Shown: piece after piece, positions 10,101 to 19,160 of the stretch
Layout of the letters: each line of letters starts with the position of its first letter
How positions within the stretch are numbered: position 1 is the first letter of the stretch
NCBI RefSeq assembly: GCF_014836885.1
Contig: NZ_JACSPY010000013.1
Coordinates: 1 to 64,000 of the forward strand
Direction of reading: 5' to 3'
Length of the DNA: 64,000 nucleotides
Origin: Brevibacterium gallinarum
GTDB taxonomy: Bacteria > Actinomycetota > Actinomycetes > Actinomycetales > Brevibacteriaceae
The notes under the pieces: generated by a model
Seen by the model: only the letters and a program-made list of their open reading frames with translations
Database searches by the model: none
Told to the model about the DNA's origin: nothing
Position numbers and translations under genes: made by a program

Positions 10101-10424
10101 ATGAGCAGCTCTCCCGAGACTGACGATCAGTCGGACTTCCAGCATGTAGAAGACGAGATCCGGTGTCAGTTGCTCAAGTGCGGCATTGCGCAGTCGACCA
10201 CCCAGGATGGGATCGTCTCAGTGGCAGAGTGGCGCAGCACAGCTCGCGCCATCGGACGAGCGCTCAAGCGGCCCATCAAGACCTTCCTGGCCGGGAACTC
10301 CGTATACGCGATCTTGGGAGACTGGCCTCGAGATGACGAAGAGCGGACTCTGCATCAGCAGAACGTGCACGATGCCGCAGTGACGATGAATGAGCTCGTC
10401 GCTAAAAGGCTGGGCGTCAAGTAG
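10101..10424 (+). CDS. Small acidic protein of unknown function
   Basis: 107 residues from ATG 10101; GAGGG lies directly against the start codon, which is too close for ideal initiation. The protein is acidic at the N-terminus, then contains WRSTARAIGRALKRP and AILGDWPRDDEE, followed by a helical C-terminus. It is soluble with no membrane helix. It follows the two small unknown genes on the same strand. No family recognised. Confidence 0.55.
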   Translation: MSSSPETDDQSDFQHVEDEIRCQLLKCGIAQSTTQDGIVSVAEWRSTARAIGRALKRPIKTFLAGNSVYAILGDWPRDDEERTLHQQNVHDAAVTMNELVAKRLGVK

Positions 10425-10838
10425 GCCAGGCCCGAGCAACCTGCCATCAGAGGGCGGACTCCTCTGCAAGAGGTTTCGAAGCATCCCGCCTTAGTGCAGC
10501 CCCCAGTTCACCGGTTGCGTCCGGACCCTCCTGACTCGTCGCTGCGAGGCTCCTACGACGGACACGGCACGGCGTGGACCGGTCGTCGTAGCCGCTATTG
10601 ACCTCTCGGCCGCGGCTTCGAGCTGTCTCGCGCGCATCTGATTCAGGTTCACCATCCGCGAGCTCGGGAATAAGAGCGCCCAACCCACTGGCGATTTCTT
10701 CAGCGAAGAAGCGGTGAGTCGAGCACAGTCCTCGGCAAAGTCGCTGCATGAGTGAACCCGCGAGCCCATTTATCACGGCTGTGATAGTTTGGGTTCGTCA
10801 CCCGCCCCGAGTGATGGAGTACGAGAGGAGGAAGCCGT
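10425..10838. other. Intergenic region upstream of the TetR/MFS pair
   Basis: About 410 bases. The first 300 show no credible gene. The last 75 bases hold a perfect inverted repeat (10771-10786, listed separately) and the ribosome binding site of the TetR gene, so this is the control region of the efflux pair. Confidence 0.5.
10771..10786. promoter_or_regulatory. Probable TetR operator
   Basis: TATCAC-GGCT-GTGATA is a perfect 6-base inverted repeat with a 4-base spacer, 53 bases upstream of the TetR start codon. Size and position fit an autoregulatory TetR operator controlling the TetR/MFS operon. No binding data; inferred. Confidence 0.6.
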
Positions 10839-11444
10839 ATGCCGGCACGAATCGAGCCCGAGTTGAGGCGCCAGCAGGTCGTGGAGGCCGCGTTCCGGCT
10901 CGTCGTCGCCGAGGGCATCGACGGGTGCTCGCTGCGCAAGGTGGCCACAGAATCCGGGTTGAACATCGGCTCGGTCCGGCACTACTTCGATGGACATGAG
11001 GACCTACTGGCCGCCGCAGCCAAAGAGGCCGGTGACCGGATGGGGCGCAGGCTCGCCGCGCATTCGGCCGAGAACTTGCGTGGCCTCAATGGCGATCAAG
11101 CACTCGATGCGCTGCAGGCGCTCGTAGAAGAGGTGCTGCCCGTCGATGCCCAGCGGCGAGACGCCGCGATCGTCGTCGTCGAGCTCGTGATGGCTTCCCG
11201 CACCCGCCCCGTCTTCCGGACGATGTCACAGCGCATGGGCGCAGACCTCACCGAGGTGGTCCGGGAAGTGCTCGAGGCGCTCGAGGTACCCGATCCCGAG
11301 ATGGGCGCCGCCCAGGTGGCGGCGATGATCGGCGGATTGACCATCGATGCCGTCACTCCGCACGGAGGGCTCAGCATCGAACGGCTGCGGGAGATCCTAC
11401 GTGCCCACCTGCGGATGCTGCTCACCGCCGAAAGAAGGAGATGA
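10839..11444 (+). CDS. TetR family transcriptional regulator
   Basis: 201 residues. The N-terminal helix-turn-helix lies near residues 27-50 (GCSLRKVATESGLNIGSVRHYF), and the remainder is an all-helical ligand-binding domain. The start ATG 10839 is set by AGGAGGA (10826-10832) at 6 bases. It overlaps or directly abuts the MFS gene, so it most likely represses its own operon through the palindrome upstream and is released by a substrate of the pump. The ligand is not predictable from sequence. Confidence 0.88.
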   Translation: MPARIEPELRRQQVVEAAFRLVVAEGIDGCSLRKVATESGLNIGSVRHYFDGHEDLLAAAAKEAGDRMGRRLAAHSAENLRGLNGDQALDALQALVEEVLPVDAQRRDAAIVVVELVMASRTRPVFRTMSQRMGADLTEVVREVLEALEVPDPEMGAAQVAAMIGGLTIDAVTPHGGLSIERLREILRAHLRMLLTAERRR

Positions 11445-11449
11445 CCTGG

Positions 11450-12622
11450 ATGCCAGCATGGTTGTTCGCGCTGCTCGCGGCAGCGTTCGTGCTCTACACC
11501 GACGACTACGTGATCGCCGGCATCCTGCCGGAACTGGCCGGCGATCTCGGAGTAAGCGAGGGGCAGGCGGGGCAGCTGGTCACCGTATTCTCCCTGACTG
11601 TCGCGCTGGCTGCGCCGATCGCGGCAGTCGTTCTGGCGAGTGCGGAACGCCGACGCCTGTTCTCGCTCGCGCTGCTGGTGTTCATCGCCGCGAACGTCGC
11701 CGCGGCGATGACGCCGTCCTTCGCGATCCTGATAGTGCTGCGGATCGTCGCCGCGCTCGCGGCGGCAAGCACCACCCCTGCGCTCTTCGCCTTCGCCGCC
11801 CATCACGCACCACCGCAGAAGGTCGGCCGCTACATCGCCGTCGTCTCTCTCGGGGTGACCGGGTCGATCGCGGCTGGGGTACCGGTGGGCACGTGGATCG
11901 GTGGCGTGTTCGGTTGGCGAGCCACGTTCGCGGCGATGGCCATCGCTGGAGCACTCGTCTTGCTCGCTGTGCTGGCGACGCTGCCCCGAGGAGATGGATC
12001 AGACGAGGTCCCGGTGCTGCGCGAGCAGATACGCACCCTGCGCCAGCGTCCGATCTTGCTCGGTTTGGTGGCGAACTGCGTACTGATGACCGGGTCGATG
12101 ATGATGCTCACCTACCTGGCCCCGTATCTCGCCGCATCCACCAATGCAGGAGTGGAGGAACGCGCCCTCGCGTTCAGTCTCTCGGGCATCGCAGGCATTG
12201 TCGGTATCTGGCTCGGCGGGATCGCCACCGACCGATGGGGAGCCGACCGTACGTTGCTGTTCGGCATCGGGGTCATCGTCCTCACCATGATCGGCCTCTG
12301 GGGCCTGTGGCTGGCGCGGCCCGCCTCCTTGCCCCTGGTTCTTGTCGTGGCGACGATCTGGGGCGGGATGGCGTTCTGGAACTCCCCGGCGATCCAGGCC
12401 CGGCTCCATCTCCTCGCCGGTCCAGTGTCCGGTCAAGCGCTCGCGCTCAACACCTCCGGCACCTACCTCGGCGTGTCCATCGGAGCCGCGGTCGGGGGTC
12501 TCGCTCTCTCCGGCCCCGGAATCGGGGCGCTGCCGCTCGTCGCGGCAGCGTTCGCGCTCGGAGCTCTCGTACTGCTCGCCCTCGCGCGCCCCTCGGACCC
12601 GATCGCTGCACGCAAGGTCTGA
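11450..12622 (+). CDS. MFS efflux transporter (DHA1-like)
   Basis: About 390 residues with twelve predicted membrane helices. The N-terminal TDDYVIAGILPELAGDL segment and the following helices match drug:proton antiporters of the DHA1 group (the sugar/chloramphenicol-efflux type). ATG 11450 is preferred over ATG 11441, because AAGGAG (11435-11440) sits 9 bases from the former and touches the latter. The gene follows its TetR regulator, a common arrangement for inducible multidrug or metabolite exporters. Substrate unknown. Confidence 0.85.
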   Translation: MPAWLFALLAAAFVLYTDDYVIAGILPELAGDLGVSEGQAGQLVTVFSLTVALAAPIAAVVLASAERRRLFSLALLVFIAANVAAAMTPSFAILIVLRIVAALAAASTTPALFAFAAHHAPPQKVGRYIAVVSLGVTGSIAAGVPVGTWIGGVFGWRATFAAMAIAGALVLLAVLATLPRGDGSDEVPVLREQIRTLRQRPILLGLVANCVLMTGSMMMLTYLAPYLAASTNAGVEERALAFSLSGIAGIVGIWLGGIATDRWGADRTLLFGIGVIVLTMIGLWGLWLARPASLPLVLVVATIWGGMAFWNSPAIQARLHLLAGPVSGQALALNTSGTYLGVSIGAAVGGLALSGPGIGALPLVAAAFALGALVLLALARPSDPIAARKV

Positions 12623-12797
12623 AGCGGTAGGAGGAAAGGGTACGAACCGTTGGGCTCAGGCTGAATCGTTTAGATCGCTACTGCGTGGGCACGTGGCGGT
12701 CATGGCGTCGTGCACCTGTCGAAGCATTTCCGCCAAGTCGGTCAGGCGTAAGAGAATGATGCCACCGTATACCCGCATGCAGCAGCCACGAGGAGAC

Positions 12798-13679
12798 ATG
12801 ACCGAACACACGCCCCAAGAACTCGTCGGTAGACGCACCCGCACTGCCGTCCGAGAGCTCATGAGTGACACCGTTCTCCGAAGAATTACCGAGATGTGGG
12901 AGTCCGAGGGCTTCTCTCCGCCCCCCGACATCGAGCCTGTTGGCGGCCAGCGAGTCACACTGTTCGAGGCCTACATTCGCCAAGTCGATTGGTCCTCTCG
13001 ATCTGAGGCTGAGGGTGCCTTGCGGGTGTTCCAGGATGCGCTCACTGATGTCTTCGCTTTGTGGGCCGGTGACGATCAGTACCGAGAGCGGGCGATCATG
13101 AACGTACGCCGCGCGGTCTCTCGAGATGGTCTCGAGATCGACGACGAGTGGCTCATCCGCATCCCACATCGTGCCGAGCTCAACCCTTCATCACTGGCAA
13201 GTCTCAAGGACCCCAGCGCCATACTGCAAGGGCTCGAGCGCCTGTCCGCTGCCCTCCCTGCCGACCCTGAACTCGCCATCGGTGGAGCCAAAGAACTCAT
13301 GGAGAGCACCGCGAAAGTTGCCCTCATCGAGACCGGTAGGACCGAGACATCTCTCCCCAAAGCCGATTTCACCAAACTGGTCAACGAGGCATCCGATGCT
13401 CTCGGTCTCCTCCCCGAAAAGGGTAAAGACCTTCCAGACTCACGCCAGGCCATCCGCCAAATCCTCAATGGCGCCCGGCAAATAGCCACGGGGCTTGCTG
13501 AGTTCCGTAACAGCTTCGGCACCGGTCACGGTCCTGCCCGACGACGCACCGGCCTCTCAGATCGCCATGCCCGGCTCGCCGTCAATGCTGCGACCCTGTG
13601 GTGCGAACTCATCTTGGACACCTTGGCGGATTCTCAGGCGCCATGGCGCAGCACCCTGCCATCAGGGTCCTCACAATAG
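12798..13679 (+). CDS. Abortive-infection (Abi_C) family protein
   Basis: 293 residues from ATG 12798 with GAGGAG just upstream (ATG 12777 is an in-frame alternative). The C-terminal third has the pattern of the abortive infection C-terminal domain: ILNGARQIATGLAEFRNSFGTGHG, then ARLAVNAATLWCELIL. The N-terminal part is helical and contains no motif I recognise. Such proteins are linked to growth arrest of phage-infected cells. Here it is the first gene of a run that also holds Gabija-like and SIR2 genes, which supports a defence role. The toxic activity itself is not visible in the sequence. Confidence 0.75.
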   Translation: MTEHTPQELVGRRTRTAVRELMSDTVLRRITEMWESEGFSPPPDIEPVGGQRVTLFEAYIRQVDWSSRSEAEGALRVFQDALTDVFALWAGDDQYRERAIMNVRRAVSRDGLEIDDEWLIRIPHRAELNPSSLASLKDPSAILQGLERLSAALPADPELAIGGAKELMESTAKVALIETGRTETSLPKADFTKLVNEASDALGLLPEKGKDLPDSRQAIRQILNGARQIATGLAEFRNSFGTGHGPARRRTGLSDRHARLAVNAATLWCELILDTLADSQAPWRSTLPSGSSQ

Positions 13680-14066
13680 AATTCCTACTTCAGCGGGGAC
13701 GCGAGCCCGCGAGAGGCGTGGTCAAGCCAATTTGGGTGCCGGTATCCTCTCGGTTCTGGAAGTTCACCAACGGCTATCCCTCGCGATCGCAGCCAGCGAT
13801 CTGCGCTACGTCACGGCAAGCACGCTGGTGGGACTGTGCTAGCGGAGCTGCGAGGCGGCCTAATACGGTGGTGGAGGGGATCACAAGGTCCTGCCTCGGT
13901 GATCGTTCCGGAGGCTGTCTCGTTTGGTGCTGCGGGTGCGCGGGTAGACTGGAGCCTCCACACCAATCGGGTGTACTTTCCATTCCTCGACGACGGGTTC
14001 CGAAGCCAACAACTCTGAGACCTCAAATATCCGAGATCAAACTGAGATACAGGGGAGGGATGCTGA
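13680..14066. other. Intergenic region with a possible gene remnant
   Basis: About 390 bases. A 60-codon open frame from GTG 13836 to 14018 (ending VYFPFLDDGFRSQQL) has protein-like composition, but no start signal or family was found; it may be a decayed fragment. The last bases contain GGGGAGGG (14052-14059), the ribosome binding site of the next gene. Confidence 0.35.
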
Positions 14067-14591
14067 ATGCGACTCTCTGATTTCGCGGCCCTCACGCAGC
14101 GGTGCCGTGAGAGCGACTACGGGTTCGCTGAATTCCTCCGCCAAGAGGCAGTCCTCGAGTTGCACTGGCCGGCTGATGTGCTTGAGCAGTGGCTCTACGA
14201 TCATGCAGACAACGAAGCCTTCCTTCAGGACTATGGCAACCTCGAGCTGTCTCAGGTGGGCTGGCAGGTCGAAGCCATCTCCACTGAAACCTTCATGGCC
14301 ATGCCCACGGGACCGTCGGACACTGATGCTATCGAAGAATTCGCTCGTGATCCGGAGCACTGGATCGCTGTCCGTCACCAGGGCCCACACCTTGGCGTAC
14401 GGCTGGCCTGGGACACGCACGGAACATGGAAACGCTGGCCGATCCTTCTGGAGCAGTCCCTTCTGACCCCGCTGGCAACGGGTCTCCAGCTCGTCGAGGG
14501 CCGCACGCGAGTCGGCGTGCTGCGCGGGCGCAGACGGCAAGGAGCCGTGGTTGCAGAGCGCCACCTCGCATGGGTCGGTCGGCGTACTTGA
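14067..14591 (+). CDS. Unknown protein with a ParB/Srx-like C-terminal element
   Basis: 174 residues; ATG 14067 has GGGGAGGG 7 bases upstream, so the start is well supported. The N-terminal half is acidic and helical. The C-terminal half has HWIAVRHQGPHLGVRLAWD and then GLQLVEGRTRVGVLRG. The latter resembles the motif of ParB/sulfiredoxin-like domains, where the arginine and glutamate contact nucleotide. The match is short, so I treat it as a hint. It lies convergent to the DUF4062-type gene in the defence cluster. Function unknown. Confidence 0.6.
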   Translation: MRLSDFAALTQRCRESDYGFAEFLRQEAVLELHWPADVLEQWLYDHADNEAFLQDYGNLELSQVGWQVEAISTETFMAMPTGPSDTDAIEEFARDPEHWIAVRHQGPHLGVRLAWDTHGTWKRWPILLEQSLLTPLATGLQLVEGRTRVGVLRGRRRQGAVVAERHLAWVGRRT

Positions 14592-14714
14592 CCATCATCG
14601 ACGGGGAACGGGGGCTCCTCGGTCATCTCGTTGCCCTGGCCAGAGATGGCACATGCATGAGCCTCGGTCGCTGAGGTTCATACATTGGTCCTCTACCCCA
14701 GATCCCGCGAGGGG

Positions 14715-15569
14715 CTACTGCACGTCGAAAACCTTCTCTTGCCGTTCGTCATTTTCTGACCATGAGACTTTGAGCTTGGCTCCCTCGACGCCCATCGAAT
14801 ATGTGACCGGTATGCGCCAGGACGTGCCAGCCTGGATGGTGATAGGTTCGGAGGGCGAGGTAATCCTCATAGCACCGTTGTTAGATTCGCTTTCAAACGT
14901 AACATCGACAGCGTCATCGCTACCGTCGTTGTACACGTCGAAGCGGCGTTTGGTCGCATATTTCATCTTTCCGCGTTTATCGAGTCCGGTGGCTTCGCGC
15001 TCTTGCTCGGACTGTACCCGCAGGCGGACGCCTGTCGGCTTCTGCTGCAGAACGGGCGTTCCAAGGTCAGCTGCGGCGATATCGTGCTCGATCGCCTTCC
15101 ACACCTCGTGGTTGAGTTGTTCCGGGCTCGCGAACTCACCGAGGAGCCCGCGCTGGCCGATATCAGTCTGGAACTGGCGGAGGCCGTCCAATTGCGTAGT
15201 GTCGACATCGCGGGGCAGCGGGGCCGTTGAGAAGTAGACATGGACCGGTTTGCCGCTGTCGACAGCACGCTTGATCTCCTCGGCAGTTCCTGAGGCCGCG
15301 GCCGGTGTTGGAGACCCGAGGCGGCTTCCGAACAGTGCAATGACGATGTCGGACTCGTCCACACCTTGAGCGTTGATGAGTGACTGGGGATGATCACCCA
15401 AGACGGGGACCGAGGAGGTCTCCCACCGCCATGGGATGAGTACGACCTGCTTGTTTTTCGCGTTGGCGTTGTTCCACCCGTAGAGGGCCTGTTCAACGGC
15501 ATCGCGAGCATCGGGGATGTCTGAGGGCGACGCAATCATCACGCGCAGCACGGAAGCAACAAAACTCAT
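14715..15569 (-). CDS. DUF4062/TIR-like protein with a C-terminal beta domain
   Basis: 284 residues. The N-terminus (RVMIASPSDIPDARDAVE, then WRWETSSVP, ESDIVIALFGSRLG, SGTAEEI) matches the DUF4062 family, which has the TIR/nucleoside-deoxyribosyltransferase-like fold; the glutamate in GTAEE is at the place of a TIR-type catalytic residue. Residues from about 195 to the end look like an immunoglobulin-like beta sandwich (RRFDVYNDGSDDAVDV and later alternating hydrophobic strands), perhaps a sensor. No Shine-Dalgarno sequence is seen, but a TAGGCT hexamer lies about 10 bases before the ATG, so the mRNA may be leaderless. Its position between Abi_C and Gabija-like genes suggests defence, possibly NAD-directed; this is inference. 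Confidence 0.72.
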   Translation of the reverse strand: MSFVASVLRVMIASPSDIPDARDAVEQALYGWNNANAKNKQVVLIPWRWETSSVPVLGDHPQSLINAQGVDESDIVIALFGSRLGSPTPAAASGTAEEIKRAVDSGKPVHVYFSTAPLPRDVDTTQLDGLRQFQTDIGQRGLLGEFASPEQLNHEVWKAIEHDIAAADLGTPVLQQKPTGVRLRVQSEQEREATGLDKRGKMKYATKRRFDVYNDGSDDAVDVTFESESNNGAMRITSPSEPITIQAGTSWRIPVTYSMGVEGAKLKVSWSENDERQEKVFDVQ

Positions 15570-15885
15570 AGTCCCAAGCCTACGGGCAAGCGCCTCCCTG
15601 ACTGGTCTCCGGACCCCTGGTCAGCGTTCACCCTTGTTTTTCGATGCCTGGGGCCGCATTCCTGCCCAACGTTCTACGATGCCGATGCCGTAGGAGCTGC
15701 CCGGGCAAGTGCATAATTGCGACACCGTCGAGCATACGCCGTTGAAGGCACCACGCCCTCCACGTGAGCTCCCGTTCCCGCGACCTCGTGACAGCACTGT
15801 TCAACCCGCTCGCAGAGGTCGTCTACGCAGCAACGGAAGTCTCGCCGTCAGTACTGGGCGAGTGTGCCCTGCATGGGCTGTTCCA
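15570..15885. other. Intergenic region, no gene seen
   Basis: 316 bases between the DUF4062-type gene and the helicase, both on the minus strand. It probably holds the promoter of the DUF4062-type gene; no repeat or other feature recognised. Confidence 0.4.
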
Positions 15886-17544
15886 TCAAGACGCCGTGAT
15901 GCTCGCCTCCAAGTGAGCTTCGACCTGTTCGAGCGATGAGAACTCAGCGTTGATTCCTTTCCACCACCGGCTCTCAGTCGCTGCGTAGGACCCATACGGT
16001 CCATCTGCACGCTCTGTTCTCGTCACAATCAAGCCGTGGCGTGCTCTGGAGAGCATTACCAAGAGCACCCGCTGTTCCTCGGAGAGTGCGTCGCCGTGGT
16101 TGTTCCGTTTGAGTGGCAGGTGTCCTTCTTCGAGGCCGATCGCGAACACCCAGTCGAACTGTTGGCCTTTTCCTGTGTGAGCATTCAACAGGTGGACGCC
16201 CGGACCAGTCGTCTGCTTGGGGTCCGAGACTCTGATGGATCGCACGGCGGCTCGTGCCGTGGGGGCGTCGCTTTGCTCTAGGGTGTCGAAGGCGCTGTCG
16301 ACGAGTTCACGGGCGTCGACGTCGGCTGGGTCGACAGCGTCGAGTACCGCGAGCCTGGCATCGTCGATCGTGGCAGCACGCGGGAGCGTGGCGACCGTTG
16401 ACTGTATGAGCGTGACGATCCCGGGATCCTCGATCGCGAGATCCCAGCGCCGCACCGGGAACGATGTCTCACCCGCGAAAGCGACGTCGATATCCGACCT
16501 ACGCCAATAGACACGGGTGATGATGCCGATGGACGCACTGGGATCACGCCGGGCAATGGCTCCCGCCAGACGCTTCAACAGTTCCGCTTCCGTACCGCGG
16601 TCCTGAGAAACGAGCGCTGCAGAGCATCCTCCGCCAGGCCATAGCTCCGGCTGAGCAGAGACCAGACCAGAGCCAGAGTCAACCTCCTCGCTCACGGAGT
16701 TCACCACCGCGAGGACCTTGGGCGACGAACGGTAGGACTCGTGTAGTCGGACGGGCGTACCGCAGGACTTCCGCACCTCCGCTTCTACCTCCGCAGGCGC
16801 CGCCCCTGCCCAGGAGTAGATGCCCTGGAGAGGGTCGCCGGCGAACGTACGCCTTGATGTACAACCCAACAGGGCGAGATCGAGTTGCTGCATCGAGAGG
16901 TCTTGGAATTCGTCGACAAGCACCGCCCCGAAGTGCGCTTGGTAGAGCCTCGCGACCGCGGGGATTCGGAGCAGGCGTTGCGCGTGCCGAAGAAGGTCGT
17001 CGTAGTGGAGCTGATTTCCGTCCTGACGCGCCTGTTCAACGCGTTTCGCAAGTGTGCCAACGGGTCCAGAAGCTCGTTGCTGGAGGGCTGTAAGCACTTC
17101 GGCATCGGAGAGCGGGTGTCGCTTGATCTCGCTCAAGAGACGTTCCCCGTCGTACATTCCGGAGCCGCCACCAGCGGCCTCCATCGCCATCCGCATGGTG
17201 CTGGTCTTCGGCAGCTCGAGGTTCTCCACGTCGAGTCCAATGGTCCTGCCATGGGCGAGAACGATCTGCGTCGCAAACCCGTGGAGGTTGCGGACGACGA
17301 TCTGGCGTCGCGCCCGTCCGTGGCCGAGTACAGAGCGCAGTCGCTCTTCGAGGTTCGAGCGGGCCCGTTTGGTGAAGGTCAAGGCGAGAACGCGTTGGTT
17401 CCGCTCCAGTGAGTCGATCTGGTGGGCTGCCCGGTGTGCCAGGACCTCGGTCTTGCCGCACCCCGGAGGCGCGATGATCAGTAGATGGTCTTCATCGGAG
17501 GTTGCGGCGTCCAGTTGCTCCTGGCTCAGAGAGAACCCGCTCAC
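15886..17544 (-). CDS. UvrD/Rep-like helicase, GajB-like component of a Gabija-type system
   Basis: 552 residues with superfamily 1 helicase motifs in order: Walker A APPGCGKTEVL near residues 29-39, ALTFTKRARSNL, the DE box VLVDEFQD, GDPLQGIYSWAGA, ESYRSSPKVL, a motif V-like NAHTGKGQQFDWVF, and a motif VI-like LVMLSRARHGL. The start is GTG 17544, and its first bases overlap the stop of the OLD gene (GTGA), which indicates translational coupling. In Gabija systems GajB is such a helicase paired with an OLD nuclease, and its length is similar. The proposed role is to sense or process DNA during phage infection. The pairing strengthens the call; specificity is not predictable. Confidence 0.85.
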   Translation of the reverse strand: MSGFSLSQEQLDAATSDEDHLLIIAPPGCGKTEVLAHRAAHQIDSLERNQRVLALTFTKRARSNLEERLRSVLGHGRARRQIVVRNLHGFATQIVLAHGRTIGLDVENLELPKTSTMRMAMEAAGGGSGMYDGERLLSEIKRHPLSDAEVLTALQQRASGPVGTLAKRVEQARQDGNQLHYDDLLRHAQRLLRIPAVARLYQAHFGAVLVDEFQDLSMQQLDLALLGCTSRRTFAGDPLQGIYSWAGAAPAEVEAEVRKSCGTPVRLHESYRSSPKVLAVVNSVSEEVDSGSGLVSAQPELWPGGGCSAALVSQDRGTEAELLKRLAGAIARRDPSASIGIITRVYWRRSDIDVAFAGETSFPVRRWDLAIEDPGIVTLIQSTVATLPRAATIDDARLAVLDAVDPADVDARELVDSAFDTLEQSDAPTARAAVRSIRVSDPKQTTGPGVHLLNAHTGKGQQFDWVFAIGLEEGHLPLKRNNHGDALSEEQRVLLVMLSRARHGLIVTRTERADGPYGSYAATESRWWKGINAEFSSLEQVEAHLEASITAS

Positions 17545-19160
17545 TGCTGGCTCAGATCATCCAGTATGCGCAGAAGGCGCGTCACGCTACCAATTTTGCC
17601 GGCCCTCTCCGGTGTGAGCGCTTCAGCGATGCAGGATGCGGCGTCGACCTTGCCTTTGTCGCGACAGAACTGTGCTATAGCCTCCGGCGTGATCTCGTCG
17701 AGCGTCGCGACTCCCGCTGCCTGGAGTATGCCTTGCTCACGGCAGAACCCACCGTCGACGAGTGCCTTCGCAGCTATAGGTCCGCTGAGAGCGCGCGTGT
17801 ACTCGTCCTCGAGATCGACATCGGAGATGAACACCTTCTTATCAACGACGGTATGCCGTTTGCCTTTGAAAGCGTTGACCCAGGATCCGCTCTCGTTCTG
17901 GTCCACCAGCCCGAGGAGCGTGGGTCCGAAGCCGTCGGGGCCTAAGAGCGGGAAGACATTCCTGAACTTATCGGCTCCGTCCAGCTCGACAACGACAGCA
18001 CCGAGACGGTCAAGATCGATCCCGAGATTCTCCGCTACGGCCGTCACAATCACCCGGTCGGCGTCACCCTCGACCAGGATGACAAAACGCGCGGTCAGGG
18101 CCTCCAGAAGCCGTGGAGACCACCAGTGTGCTCGCACTTTCTCGATCTTCGATAGCTTCGCCTCGCCGACCTGGTGGCACCTCCCGTGGCGGTCCACCGC
18201 GACCACTTCTGATGGCTCGAAGCGGTGGAGTATGTATGGCGAATGAGTGACGATGATCTTCTGGTTCCCATCGCCGCTCAACAGATCCGCCGCTGTCCGC
18301 TGACTTGTCGGATGCAGGTGAATCTCCGGCTCGTCGATCGCGAGCACGTTCGCTGTGCCTTCGGCAAGGTCGAAGAGCGTCATGGACATGAGCTGGCGAA
18401 CGCCGTCGGACTGCTCTGTCAACGAGACCTGGTCGTCACCTCGGTTGAGGAAGATCGTCACGTCTTGGAGGACGTCGCTAGATGGATCGGTCACGCTCCT
18501 GACTGAGAAGTCATCCTGGGAGACGGTGCGCGGCATGGAGCGGCTGAGGTGGGTAGCCACACGGTCCAGCAGCTCACTAACTGATTCGTTGCCGGCAAGT
18601 TTTTCATTGAATTGGTCGAGGAGCGCCGTTAACCCTTCCTCGTTCGAACCGAGATCGGCCGCGGCGAGGAGCGTACGCACCGGGCTGTGTGCGCCATCCA
18701 TTATCGACGCGCCGCGCGTCGCCCGGAGGTAGCGCCACCCAAACTCTTCAAGCTGTTCACGGTTAGGGGTCCGTTCGTGCCCGCTTTCGGGGAACCAACG
18801 ACGGATCGTGACGGTTTCCTCGTCCTCGGAGTCCGCCTCCACCCGCATCTGAACCCAAAGGTACTCGGTGACGTGGTCGTCGCCGATGCTGATCTCAGAC
18901 GGGAAGGGTCGACGGTTCTCCTCAGTGAGATCAGTCCACAAGGCATTGACGACGAGCGGTTGCTCACGGTCACGCAGGTCGCTGGGCTTGAGAGCCTGGT
19001 AGAGCCCGGAAGTGCTGGTTCCCAAGAGCAGGTTCAGCATGCGCAGGATCGATGACTTGCCTACGTCGTTCGCTCCAACGATGACTGCGTGACGGCGCAG
19101 AGCGAGGTTGAGATCCTGGATCCTGCTGTGATTGCTGATCTCGACTTTGGACAGTCGCAT
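17541..19160 (-). CDS. OLD-family ATPase/TOPRIM nuclease, GajA-like component of a Gabija-type system
   Basis: 539 residues from ATG 19160 (MRLSKVEISN); a longer frame upstream lacks homology. The ATPase half has Walker A VGANDVGKSS, Walker B NVLAIDEPEIHLHP and the histidine switch IVTHSPY. The C-terminal TOPRIM half has the acidic FVILVEGDADRVIV, a GLVDQN segment and ISDVDLEDEYT. This ATPase-TOPRIM order with a UvrD helicase immediately downstream defines class 2 OLD proteins, known as GajA in Gabija. GajA is a nucleotide-sensing DNA endonuclease that is activated when phage deplete nucleotides. The stop overlaps the helicase start by 4 bases. Confidence 0.87.
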   Translation of the reverse strand: MRLSKVEISNHSRIQDLNLALRRHAVIVGANDVGKSSILRMLNLLLGTSTSGLYQALKPSDLRDREQPLVVNALWTDLTEENRRPFPSEISIGDDHVTEYLWVQMRVEADSEDEETVTIRRWFPESGHERTPNREQLEEFGWRYLRATRGASIMDGAHSPVRTLLAAADLGSNEEGLTALLDQFNEKLAGNESVSELLDRVATHLSRSMPRTVSQDDFSVRSVTDPSSDVLQDVTIFLNRGDDQVSLTEQSDGVRQLMSMTLFDLAEGTANVLAIDEPEIHLHPTSQRTAADLLSGDGNQKIIVTHSPYILHRFEPSEVVAVDRHGRCHQVGEAKLSKIEKVRAHWWSPRLLEALTARFVILVEGDADRVIVTAVAENLGIDLDRLGAVVVELDGADKFRNVFPLLGPDGFGPTLLGLVDQNESGSWVNAFKGKRHTVVDKKVFISDVDLEDEYTRALSGPIAAKALVDGGFCREQGILQAAGVATLDEITPEAIAQFCRDKGKVDAASCIAEALTPERAGKIGSVTRLLRILDDLSQQ

